From assembly GCA_019638625.1 (NCBI GenBank), contig JAHBTK010000007.1:186001-250000 (forward strand): a stretch of DNA of 64,000 nucleotides, given 5' to 3'. The notes beneath the pieces are model-generated. The model did no database searches and was not told the origin of the DNA. It saw nothing but the letters and a program-made list of their open reading frames with translations. Of the stretch, positions 52,670 through 60,616 are shown piece by piece. The position numbers were made by a program, and so were the translations under genes. This DNA comes from Chitinophagaceae bacterium (GTDB taxonomy: Bacteria; Bacteroidota; Bacteroidia; Chitinophagales; Chitinophagaceae). Numbering within the stretch: the first letter of the stretch is position 1; the number at the start of each line of letters is the position of its first letter.

Positions 52670-53428
52670 ATGACAAGAGAAGTTGGAAATAAAAACAACA
52701 GGGACGCGGTGCTGGCAGGAATTATATTGTTATTGGTAGGTACCGCCATCATAGTCAAACAAACCATAGAGGATTTTCCCGCTTGGGTGGTTAGCTGGCC
52801 CATGATATTAGTAGTGATCGGCATTTTTGTAGGAATGAAGAATGCCTTTCGCGGCCCGGGGTGGATCATCCTGATTGGATTGGGCTGTATCTTCCTGGCA
52901 GACAAGATAGTACCGGGGGTGAACCTGAGGCGATTTGCCTTGCCGGCGGTCATTATCTCCATTGGACTGTTCCTGATCTTTACAAAATCATCCCAGAGAA
53001 GCAGGTTGTATAAAGACCTGGGTGGAGATAGCGACGGAGACGACTCTGACCATACCTCTTATTCCCGGAATGCTTCAGCAAATGATGAAAATGAGATACT
53101 GGACAGCGTATCTATTTTCGGGAGCACCAAAAAAGTGATCTTTTCCAAAAGCTTTAAGGGGGGCGAAGTAGTGAACATATTCGGAGGGGCGGAAATCAAC
53201 TGTTCACAGGCGGACCTGAAGGGTGTTGCGAAACTGGAGATTGTTCAGGTGTTTGGCGGAACGAAGATCTTTGTTCCGGCCAGTTGGACAGTAAAATCGA
53301 ATGCGGCGTCTGTTTTTGGTGGTTTTGAAGACAAAAGGACGCATCATGCCGGACCACCCGACCCCGAAAAAGTGTTGATCATAGATGGTACCTCTATTTT
53401 CGGCGGAATAGAGATTAAAAGTTTTTAG
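52670..53428 (+). CDS. LiaF-like membrane protein (DUF5668 plus LiaF C-terminal-like domain)
   Basis: 252 residues. The N-terminal 105 residues hold four closely packed membrane helices (AVLAGIILLLVGTAIIV, WPMILVVIGIFVGMKNAF, WIILIGLGCIFLADKIV, ALPAVIISIGLFLIF), a DUF5668 arrangement. An acidic linker (GGDSDGDDSDHTS) leads to a beta-helical C-terminal domain with repeating SIFGS, NIFGGAEINCSQADL, VQVFGGTKIFVPASW, ASVFGGFEDKR and SIFGGIEIKSF, the LiaF-like pattern. In Firmicutes, LiaF restrains a kinase that senses cell-envelope stress. Here a LytS-type kinase and LytTR regulator follow on the same strand. Role by analogy only. Confidence 0.85.
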   Translation: MTREVGNKNNRDAVLAGIILLLVGTAIIVKQTIEDFPAWVVSWPMILVVIGIFVGMKNAFRGPGWIILIGLGCIFLADKIVPGVNLRRFALPAVIISIGLFLIFTKSSQRSRLYKDLGGDSDGDDSDHTSYSRNASANDENEILDSVSIFGSTKKVIFSKSFKGGEVVNIFGGAEINCSQADLKGVAKLEIVQVFGGTKIFVPASWTVKSNAASVFGGFEDKRTHHAGPPDPEKVLIIDGTSIFGGIEIKSF

Positions 53429-53447
53429 AATTTTAAACCAGATAATT

Positions 53448-53807
53448 ATGCATTGGTTCCTGGCTAAGATCGTATACAGAATTATTTGCGGAGAGGGTAA
53501 TCACACCCCCCAGTTTGATGAACAACTGCGGCTGATCACAGCAAACGACGAGAAAGAAGCGTTGGAAAAAGCATATGCTTTGGGAATGAAGGAAGAGGAC
53601 AGCTTTTATAATAACCGACAGAAACTTGTACAGTGGCAATTCATCAATATTTCGGAGCTGCATAAGATTGAGCAGTTGATTGATGGCGCTGAATTATACA
53701 GTCATATTGAAGAAAAAGAAAACGGAGAGCTATACACAGAGGTGGTACATAAAAAAGCGGAGCATTTAAAAAATAATACCAACCTGCAGTTTCTGCAAAC
53801 ATTTTAA
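53448..53807 (+). CDS. DUF4288-like small protein
   Basis: 119 residues, cytoplasmic, no membrane segment. The start MHWFLAKIVYRIICGEGNHTPQF and EQLRLITANDEKEALEKAYALG with VQWQFINISELHKIEQLIDGAELYSHIEE fit the DUF4288 pattern, which has no known function. It starts 19 bp after the LiaF-like gene and ends 8 bp before the kinase start, so it lies inside the regulatory operon. The role may be linked to signal control but nothing in the sequence shows how. Confidence 0.78.
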   Translation: MHWFLAKIVYRIICGEGNHTPQFDEQLRLITANDEKEALEKAYALGMKEEDSFYNNRQKLVQWQFINISELHKIEQLIDGAELYSHIEEKENGELYTEVVHKKAEHLKNNTNLQFLQTF

Positions 53808-53815
53808 ACCGGCAA

Positions 53816-54832
53816 TTGGGCACTTACCTACATAAGCTTTTATACCTGGGGTTTTGGTTCCTTTGGTCCGCCATACATGCATTTGTGCTGTCTGAATGGG
53901 GTTATCCGGCAAAAGAAGCGTGGACAGACAGCCTGGTAAGCAACATTTGGCTGGCAATCGTATGCACTCTTGTTATTTATTGCCTCAGATACTATTTACC
54001 CCGTAAAGACAGGCTGACGTATTTACTCCTGCTAAGCGCGGGTTGCGTGGTAGTATGGAGCCTGGCTGCCAGGTACACCATCCCGCTTTTCGGGAATGAA
54101 ACATTAACCGGTAATTTTAGTGATACTTTATACCTCCGTACAGCCATTGCCTGGCTGATGATCATTTGTGTGATCATGATGAACGTACTGTGGTACAGCC
54201 AGGAAGAACAACAGGAACAGGAGCGTAGAAATAACGAAGCGGAGCGAATCGCAAAAGACGCCGAGCTGTTTAAGCTGCGGCAGCAGTTGCATCCCCATTT
54301 TTTATTTAACAGCCTGAATTCCATCAGCGCCCTGGTAATATCGGATCCTGCGGCTGCTCGGACAATGGTGCACCAGCTTTCCGACTACCTGCGGAATACC
54401 TTAAAAAAGGAAGAGCACAAATGGGTAACACTTTCTGAAGAACTGGAGTACCTGCAGTTGTATCTTGAGATAGAAAAGGTACGCTTCGGACAGCGGCTTA
54501 CTGTTGTTATTGATAACGCGGAAGACAACGCGACCATGAAATTGCCGGCGTTGCTTTTGCAGCCTGTTGTAGAAAATGCCATTAAATTCGGATTGTATGA
54601 TACCACCGGCGATGTCAGCATCAGGATATTGGCAGCAGTTTCAGACAATATGCTAACCATAACGGTACAGAATCCCTTCGACCCGGAACTGTCAAAGCCG
54701 GGAGGAGGAACCGGGTTTGGGCTCAGCTCTGTGCAAAGGCGGTTACATTTGTTATTTGGCAGGTCAGATCTCCTGGTTGCCAAAGGAAATGGAAATCTGT
54801 TTACCACCACTATCAAAGTTCCGCAATTATGA
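53816..54832 (+). CDS. LytS/YehU-type sensor histidine kinase
   Basis: 338 residues from a TTG start (53816). No in-frame ATG gives the first membrane helix, so TTG is preferred. Four membrane helices at about 8-25, 42-60, 68-88 and 108-127 are followed by a coiled linker. The His_kinase domain has the phosphoacceptor His161 in LRQQLHPHFLFNSLNS, the N-box LLLQPVVENAIKFGL and the G-box GGGTGFGLSSVQRRL. There is no periplasmic sensor domain, so sensing is by the membrane part or a partner such as the LiaF-like protein. The stop overlaps the ATG of the regulator (ATGA at 54829). Confidence 0.92.
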   Translation: MGTYLHKLLYLGFWFLWSAIHAFVLSEWGYPAKEAWTDSLVSNIWLAIVCTLVIYCLRYYLPRKDRLTYLLLLSAGCVVVWSLAARYTIPLFGNETLTGNFSDTLYLRTAIAWLMIICVIMMNVLWYSQEEQQEQERRNNEAERIAKDAELFKLRQQLHPHFLFNSLNSISALVISDPAAARTMVHQLSDYLRNTLKKEEHKWVTLSEELEYLQLYLEIEKVRFGQRLTVVIDNAEDNATMKLPALLLQPVVENAIKFGLYDTTGDVSIRILAAVSDNMLTITVQNPFDPELSKPGGGTGFGLSSVQRRLHLLFGRSDLLVAKGNGNLFTTTIKVPQL

Positions 54833-55566
54833 TCAGGGTACTCATAATAGATGACGAGTTGCTGGCAAGGAATATTGTAAGAGAATACCTGTCGGATTAC
54901 CGGCAGGTGGTAATTGTGCAGGAATGCAGTGATGGGTTTGACGGTGTGAAAGCCATTATGCAGCACCGCCCGGATCTGATTTTCCTGGATGTGCAGATGC
55001 CCAGGATCAACGGGTTCGAAATGCTTGAGCTGGTAGAATCTCCCCCTGCTGTTATCTTTACCACGGCATTTGATGAGTATGCCATCAAAGCGTTTGAAGC
55101 CCACGCGGTCGATTACCTGTTGAAGCCGTTCAGCAAACACAGGTTTGACAAAGCTTTGCAAAAGTGGCTGGAAAGACGGGAAACCGAAGCGCCGCAGACA
55201 AACCTGCCTGCGGAAGCTACTGCGCAAATGCAGCTCAATACCCACCGCGTAGTAGTGAAAACAGGTGGAAAAATAAAGATCATTCCGTTTACCGATATCT
55301 ACTATATAGAAGCGGCGGATGATTATGTGAAAATACATTGTGACGACGGCGTATACCTGAAGAATAAAACGATGGCATATTTTGAGCAAATGCTGGATGG
55401 AAGTCTTTTCACCCGTTCTCACCGGTCCTATATAGTGAATGTGCAGGAAATAACCCGGCTGGAGCCTTACGAAAAAGAAAGTTACCTTGCTTTGCTGAAG
55501 TCCGGCGATAAGGTACCGGTCAGTAAAACCGGGTATAGCAGGTTGAAGCAGGTGCTGGGGTTGTAA
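54829..55566 (+). CDS. LytTR-family response regulator
   Basis: 245 residues. Receiver domain with acidic pocket IIDDE (Asp8, Asp9) and phosphorylation site Asp54 (LIFLDVQMPR), plus TTAFDEYAIKAFEAHAVDYLLKPF. The C-terminal LytTR DNA-binding domain begins near residue 140: IKIIPFTDIYYIEAADDYVKI, LDGSLFTRSHRSYIVNV and VPVSKTGYSRLKQVL. Partner of the overlapping kinase. No matching direct-repeat operator was picked out in the operon upstream region. Confidence 0.95.
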   Translation: MIRVLIIDDELLARNIVREYLSDYRQVVIVQECSDGFDGVKAIMQHRPDLIFLDVQMPRINGFEMLELVESPPAVIFTTAFDEYAIKAFEAHAVDYLLKPFSKHRFDKALQKWLERRETEAPQTNLPAEATAQMQLNTHRVVVKTGGKIKIIPFTDIYYIEAADDYVKIHCDDGVYLKNKTMAYFEQMLDGSLFTRSHRSYIVNVQEITRLEPYEKESYLALLKSGDKVPVSKTGYSRLKQVLGL

Positions 55567-55700
55567 TAATGGAAGATTCTTTCACAACGTTGTCTGTCAA
55601 TATATAAATACAGTAGTAACTGTCACAATTTTTATACAAAAGATGGTGAACAGGAACCGAACTGTCGACTGTTTATTATCTTTATCGAAAGAATCAAGAG

Positions 55701-56192
55701 ATGAAACGTGCTTTTCCTTTCCTGGGTATTATGCTGGTGTTGATTGCCTGTAACAGCCGCCCTGAAAATGACCCGATGCTCCAGGAAACTGATACCGCTT
55801 TTGTACTGAAAGGAGGGCGGGAGTTTGATTCTGCACAGCTCAATCTGGTAGGTAAATTTGAAGGAGTATTACCCTGTGCGGATTGCAGGGGTATCAAAAC
55901 GGAACTGACATTATACCAGAATATCGGCAACGTGGAATATAATGTCTATATCTTAAAAGAAACTTATTTAACGGACAATACCGGTGACACCGCCTTTACC
56001 ACCCAGGGAAAATGGGATGTTTTAAAGGGTGGTGTAAAAGGTAATGATAGCGCTACAATATTCTTTCTGAACTACGACGAGCCGGATGACTCCCGTTATT
56101 TCCTGGAGGTGGGACCGGACATCCAGATGTTGGACAAAGATCATCAGATCATTGAATCAGCCGCCAGTTATGTTTTAAGAAGAAAGGAATAG
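55701..56192 (+). CDS. NlpE-like lipoprotein
   Basis: 163 residues. Lipoprotein signal MKRAFPFLGIMLVLIAC, Cys17. The NlpE N-terminal domain is recognised by GKFEGVLPCADCRGIKTEL, with the redox or metal-type CxxC at Cys59-Cys62, plus LYQNIGNVEYNVYILKETYL and TTQGKWDVLKGG. In enterobacteria NlpE signals envelope, copper or surface stress. Here only the N-terminal domain is present, typical for Bacteroidota. It lies 135 bp after the LytTR operon and may share the theme of envelope stress. Confidence 0.85.
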   Translation: MKRAFPFLGIMLVLIACNSRPENDPMLQETDTAFVLKGGREFDSAQLNLVGKFEGVLPCADCRGIKTELTLYQNIGNVEYNVYILKETYLTDNTGDTAFTTQGKWDVLKGGVKGNDSATIFFLNYDEPDDSRYFLEVGPDIQMLDKDHQIIESAASYVLRRKE

Positions 56193-56229
56193 GTGAGCTG
56201 AATGAGTTTCTTCCAAGCATAATTTCTAT

Positions 56230-56237
56230 TAGATTTG
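56230..56237 (+). promoter_or_regulatory. -7 motif before nadC
   Basis: TAGATTTG fits TAnnTTTG and ends 5 bp before the nadC ATG, which would give a leaderless or near-leaderless transcript. No -33 TTG at standard spacing. Confidence 0.35.
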
Positions 56238-56242
56238 CCGCT

Positions 56243-57094
56243 ATGAACTACAATGAAGCCCTGGACCTGTTAATTAAAAATGCACTGCAGGAAGATATAG
56301 GGGATGGCGATCACTCAACCTTAAGTTCGATTTCGCCGGATGCAATGGGGAAGGCTGTTTTAAAAATAAAGGAAGAGGGCATACTTGCCGGAGTACATGT
56401 CGCGGAGAGAATATTCCGCTTTATGCAACCCGATATTATTTTTACGGTCTTTAAAAAAGATGGCGATCCTATGCAGGTTGGCGAGGTAGCGTTTGAAGTA
56501 GAGGCAAAAGTGCATACTATTCTTCAGTGCGAACGATTGGTACTTAATTGCATGCAAAGAATGAGCGGCATTGCGACGCTGACAAAAAAATATACAGAAA
56601 AGCTGAAGGGCTACCATACCCGCTTGCTGGATACCCGTAAAACGACGCCCAATTTCCGTTTGCTGGAAAAAGAAGCGGTAAGGATTGGCGGCGGATTAAA
56701 TCACCGGATGGGCTTATACGATATGATCATGCTAAAGGATAATCATATTGACTACTCGGGGGGAATCGAAAAAGCGTTGTCTAAAGCCTATGAATATATA
56801 AAGGAAAAAAAGCCGGGGATATTGATTGAAATAGAAACCCGGAATCTTGAAGATGTAAAAAAAGTACTCGCTTTTGGTAAGGCGGACAGGATAATGCTCG
56901 ATAATTTTTCACCTGAACAGATAAAGGAAGCCCTCACGCTGATTAATGGCAGGTTCGAAACAGAAGCAAGCGGCGGCATTAACCTGGATAATATCACGGC
57001 TTATGCGGCAACCGGTGTTGACTATGTGAGTGTAGGTGCTGTGATTCATCATGCCGTTAGCGCCGACCTTAGCCTGAAGGCAGTTTTAATTTAA
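56243..57094 (+). CDS. nadC: Nicotinate-nucleotide pyrophosphorylase (carboxylating)
   Basis: 283 residues, normal for quinolinate phosphoribosyltransferase, which makes nicotinate mononucleotide from quinolinate and PRPP in de novo NAD synthesis. Landmarks: EDIGDGDHSTLSSI at the start, CERLVLNCMQRMSGIATLT, LLDTRKTTPNFRLLEKEAVR (the substrate-binding DTRKTTPG motif, here with Asn), GGLNHRMGLYDMIMLKDNH and EASGGINLDNITAYAATGVD. Cytoplasmic. Followed 8 bp later by an eIF1-like gene on the same strand. Confidence 0.97.
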   Translation: MNYNEALDLLIKNALQEDIGDGDHSTLSSISPDAMGKAVLKIKEEGILAGVHVAERIFRFMQPDIIFTVFKKDGDPMQVGEVAFEVEAKVHTILQCERLVLNCMQRMSGIATLTKKYTEKLKGYHTRLLDTRKTTPNFRLLEKEAVRIGGGLNHRMGLYDMIMLKDNHIDYSGGIEKALSKAYEYIKEKKPGILIEIETRNLEDVKKVLAFGKADRIMLDNFSPEQIKEALTLINGRFETEASGGINLDNITAYAATGVDYVSVGAVIHHAVSADLSLKAVLI

Positions 57095-57102
57095 TTTTTA
57101 TT

Positions 57103-57444
57103 ATGGCAAAGAAGCAAAAACCGGATAGCCGCGGATATGTATATAGTACAGACCCCGATTTTTTAAAGTACGAAGAGCCGGAGGAAACGGCAACGCTGCC
57201 TCCGGAAAAGCAGCTTCTTAAGATCATACTGGAAACCAAACACCGGGCAGGGAAGGCGGTAACGATCGTATATGGGTTTGAAGGAAGATCCGGCGACCTG
57301 GAAGAATTGGGGAAAAAAATAAAGACCCATTGCGGTACCGGCGGCGCGGTAAAAGACAAGGAGATCATCATACAGGGCGATCACCGGGATAAAGTGTTGC
57401 AATGGTTGCTGAAAAAGGGGTATGCGAAAGCGAAGAAACTGTAA
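57103..57444 (+). CDS. SUI1/eIF1-family translation factor
   Basis: 113 residues. The SUI1 core is clear: RAGKAVTIVYGFEGRSGDLEELGKKIKTHCGTGGAVKD is the family block (cited in part), then IIIQGDHRDKVLQWLLKKGY. The N-terminal 35 residues are a flexible charged tail. Bacterial SUI1 proteins resemble E. coli YciH, which influences start-site fidelity. The spacing of 8 bp suggests co-transcription with nadC, though no functional link is obvious. Confidence 0.92.
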   Translation: MAKKQKPDSRGYVYSTDPDFLKYEEPEETATLPPEKQLLKIILETKHRAGKAVTIVYGFEGRSGDLEELGKKIKTHCGTGGAVKDKEIIIQGDHRDKVLQWLLKKGYAKAKKL

Positions 57445-57860
57445 GCACTCCTCTTTTATCGTCATTCCGAGTACCCCATTAGTGTCCTCAATCATTGTGC
57501 CGTGACAGAAAAACTGATCTTGCATAAATATGGCACGCAAAGGCCGCAAAAGACAACACGAAGATCGCAGAGAAAGAAGTGGTTCAAAAAAGGAATTGTT
57601 TGTGCCGTCTTGGCGCTTCATGGCGGCTTTGCGCGAAATATAATGCTGTAAGAGGAGTACATATCAATATTAGCAGAAGCTGTGCTTTTTTAGAATACGC
57701 AAAGTGCATCCTTATAGAATATTGACTCACAGAATGTTACTCCAGATGTCATTGGCATCCCGACCAAAGGTTGGGAGAGGAATCTATTCATCATAGCAAT
57801 TCTCTTTAAAAGAGACTTGAGTTCCCTTACAAGGACAACTTATCACTTACTACTCCCAAC
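57445..57860. other. 416-bp convergent intergenic region with palindromic repeat remnants
   Basis: No gene. Two repeat types are visible. About 57531-57642: an imperfect inverted repeat with GGCACGCAAAGGCCGC on the left and GGCGGCTTTGCGCG on the right. About 57746-57785: GTCATTGGCATCCCGACC followed by AAAGGTTGGGAGAGGAATCT, resembling the units at 61716-61937. GTCATTCCGAG at 57461 looks like a further degenerate end. Confidence 0.55.
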
Positions 57861-60059
57861 TCACCTTCCACCCGGAGGACAATGCTTCAGCAGGTAGTCG
57901 GTAAATAAATTCCGCAGGTGTTCACTGGTGCCTTCTCCTTCCCGGATGCTGTGTGAGCGGTTAGGATATGCCATGAACTGAAACTGTTTATTATGCCGGA
58001 TCAGTTCATTTAACAGCATTTCCGCATTCTGGTAATGTACATTGTCATCTCCGGTACCGTGGATATATAAGAGATTTCCTTTCAGTTTTTTTGCATGTGT
58101 TACCGGGGAGCCATTTACAAAATCCTCCAGATTTTCCTGTGGCAGCCCCATATACCGTTCCTGGTAAATATTGTCGTAGGTAAGCTGGTTGGCAACTGCC
58201 GCTATGGCAATGCCGGTTTGAAAAATTTCAGGATACTGGAACAGCAGATTCAGGGTAGAGGAGCCGCCGCCACTCCATCCCCAGGACGCTACTCTCGAAG
58301 TATCAAGATAGGGTCGTTCCTGCAGTAACTTTTTTATACCCATTGCCTGGTCCCGTATGTTGATCCTGCCGATATTCCGGTAAACAGCTTTACGCCAGGC
58401 AGCCCCTTTAAGGGTAGGGGTTCCCCGGTTATTGAAGGAAACATAGAAGTACCCCTGTTCAGCCATACTGCCTTCAAACAAACGGTTATGCCCGGCAGAG
58501 TAGGTGTCCTCTACCGTTGCGGATCCAGGCTCTCCATATACATAAAGTAACACCGGGTATTTTTTGGAAGGATCAAAATTGGCCGGCCGGGTTATCCAGC
58601 CATCCATGGTCACGCCGTCTTCTGTGGTTACCTGGAAAAACTCAATATTTTTGTTGCTATCAGGTTTCATCGTTTTAACGATACTCTCCTCTTCTCTCAG
58701 TGGCCGGTGTTCAGGCAGTTGTATAAATTCGTAGGCAAAAGGTGTACTCCTGTTGGTAAAGGTGTGAAGCGCCAGCCGGGCTTCAGGTGATATCTCGTAG
58801 CCGTGGGTGCCTTTCAGTGCGGAAGGTGTCACCAGCTCGGGTTTCCCCTTTCCGTCCATCTTTGTCCTGTAAAGGTAAAGTTGTATGGGATTTTCGGGGG
58901 AGGCGGTAAAATATACATAATTGTTTTTGTTGTCTACAGCCTTAATAGTTTCAATATCATAATTCCCTGTGGTTAAAAGAGTTTCTTTTTTACCGTCCGC
59001 ACTGATCCGGTAAATATGCCTCCAGCCGCCTTTTTCACTTACCCACAAAAAGGCGTTCCCGTTTTCAATCCAGTCCCAGCCACGGGGGTCACCGTCATTC
59101 CAAAGGGATTTGATCTCAATCCATGCTTTATCCGTTTCCCGGTATATCTCCAGGGCGCTTCCCGTAAGGATATTGCAGGTATATACTCTTGTTTCATTTT
59201 GTTTCCGGTTCAATTGCTGCACCATTACGGTATTGCTGGTATGCCATTCCATGCGGGGCAAATAGTTTTGACGGGCATCCCCGGGAATATCCAGCCACCG
59301 GGTGTTCCCTCCTTCGGCACTGACGATACCGATGCGCACAAAAGAAGGCGGCTGCCCTACTTTGGGGTACTCTACAGGTATTGTAAAGGAATAGATGGAA
59401 TCGGTGGTATTCAGCATGAGGTAATCCCTGGTTTGCCGGGCGTCTACCTGCCAGTAGGCAATACTTTTACTATCCGCACTCCACCGGAAGCCATCGCGGC
59501 AGCCAAATTCTTCTTCGTAAACCCAATCAAAGGTACCGTTGATCAGTTGGCGGCTACCGTCAGAGGTTAATGCTATGGTTTTATTTGTAGTAATATCTTC
59601 TACGTAGATATTGTTATTGCTTACATACGCGATTTTTTTCCCGTCCGGGGATATTTTAGCGTACATCAGGCTTTGAGCCGGTTTGTCTTTTCCCACCTGC
59701 CGGAGTGTGCCTGCACTTTTATTCAGCAACCAGTAATCTCCACGGGTGTTGTACCGCCATACTTTTGCAGTATTGGTGAAAACCAGGATAAGGTTATTGT
59801 CGTTGCTTACTTCAAAATCAGCCACTTCCAGCGGCTTTCCGCCCTGCGGTGTTAGCTGCGTGGCGGTAGCAATCATACTGACCGGTTGCGCGGCGGCAGG
59901 CGTAATAAGAAATATCCCGTTTTCCGCCACCTCGTAAAAGCCGGTCCCGTTTTTTGCCCAGGTAATTTCATTCTTTTTAAACTGGGCTTGTACTATGATT
60001 GATACTGTCAGGAGGAATAGTAAGATTCCGGTTTTGCGGAAAAGTGGTGTACACAACAT
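57861..60059 (-). CDS. Dipeptidyl peptidase IV-type S9 peptidase
   Basis: 732 residues with a signal peptide ending near VQAQ (26). The N-terminal 470 residues are the eight-bladed propeller, including FDWVYEEEFG, whose paired glutamates anchor the substrate N-terminus in DPP IV. The alpha/beta hydrolase domain has Ser596 (GWSGGGS), Asp671 (GTGDDNVHYQ) and His703 (NRSHSIREGEG), counted from this start. The enzyme removes X-Pro or X-Ala dipeptides in the periplasm. It stands alone on the minus strand between two plus-strand groups. Confidence 0.95.
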   Translation of the reverse strand: MLCTPLFRKTGILLFLLTVSIIVQAQFKKNEITWAKNGTGFYEVAENGIFLITPAAAQPVSMIATATQLTPQGGKPLEVADFEVSNDNNLILVFTNTAKVWRYNTRGDYWLLNKSAGTLRQVGKDKPAQSLMYAKISPDGKKIAYVSNNNIYVEDITTNKTIALTSDGSRQLINGTFDWVYEEEFGCRDGFRWSADSKSIAYWQVDARQTRDYLMLNTTDSIYSFTIPVEYPKVGQPPSFVRIGIVSAEGGNTRWLDIPGDARQNYLPRMEWHTSNTVMVQQLNRKQNETRVYTCNILTGSALEIYRETDKAWIEIKSLWNDGDPRGWDWIENGNAFLWVSEKGGWRHIYRISADGKKETLLTTGNYDIETIKAVDNKNNYVYFTASPENPIQLYLYRTKMDGKGKPELVTPSALKGTHGYEISPEARLALHTFTNRSTPFAYEFIQLPEHRPLREEESIVKTMKPDSNKNIEFFQVTTEDGVTMDGWITRPANFDPSKKYPVLLYVYGEPGSATVEDTYSAGHNRLFEGSMAEQGYFYVSFNNRGTPTLKGAAWRKAVYRNIGRINIRDQAMGIKKLLQERPYLDTSRVASWGWSGGGSSTLNLLFQYPEIFQTGIAIAAVANQLTYDNIYQERYMGLPQENLEDFVNGSPVTHAKKLKGNLLYIHGTGDDNVHYQNAEMLLNELIRHNKQFQFMAYPNRSHSIREGEGTSEHLRNLFTDYLLKHCPPGGR

Positions 60060-60187
60060 AAGAGTAATTTATAAAAGGGCTAAAATACAAAACCTATAAA
60101 TAGCCTGGTGCTTTCCCGAAACTATTAACAATTGGTCTGCCGGTTACAATCATAAGATAATTAAATTGCAGTCTCTGATAAATTGGT

Positions 60188-60577
60188 ATGAACCATATAA
60201 AAGAAAAATTGCGGCTCGATAAATACCTGTGGGCTATCCGTATTTTTAAAACCAGGAGCCTGGCGGCAGACGCCTGTGACAGGGGAAAGGTAAAACATAA
60301 GGATGAACAGGTGAAAGCTTCGCGGGCAGTGAAGCCCGGGGATGAGTATGATATAAAAACGGAAGCCCGCCACTGGAAAATACAGGTGACCGGTTTATTG
60401 AATAACAGGGTGCAATACAGCCAAGCAATTAAATATTATAATGATATTACGCCGGAGGAAGAAAAGGAAAGGCTGCAGTACCAGGCTGCAAGTTTCCATA
60501 CCGGCAAGCGCCTTAGTAAGGTGGGGCGGCCCACCAAAAAAGAAAGAAGGGATATAGATGAGTTTTTGGGGGAATAA
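60188..60577 (+). CDS. Hsp15-like S4-domain RNA-binding protein
   Basis: 129 residues. S4 domain at the start: LRLDKYLWAIRIFKTRSLAA, then ACDRGKVKHKDEQVKASRAV and VKPGDEYDIKTEARHWKI, the order expected of HslR/Hsp15. The C-terminus is basic and helical (GRPTKKERRDIDEFL). Hsp15 rescues stalled 50S subunits carrying nascent chains. The gene is divergent from the peptidase with 128 bp between, and a TIM-barrel protein follows after 39 bp. Confidence 0.92.
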   Translation: MNHIKEKLRLDKYLWAIRIFKTRSLAADACDRGKVKHKDEQVKASRAVKPGDEYDIKTEARHWKIQVTGLLNNRVQYSQAIKYYNDITPEEEKERLQYQAASFHTGKRLSKVGRPTKKERRDIDEFLGE

Positions 60578-60616
60578 ATACTAACTTGACTGAGTATAAT
60601 TAAATGCCAAACAGTA

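Noticed and set aside
54385..55422. A 345-codon minus-strand open frame opposite the kinase and LytTR genes
   Set aside because: It crosses the junction of two overlapping genes with complete motifs on the other strand and has no recognisable domain.
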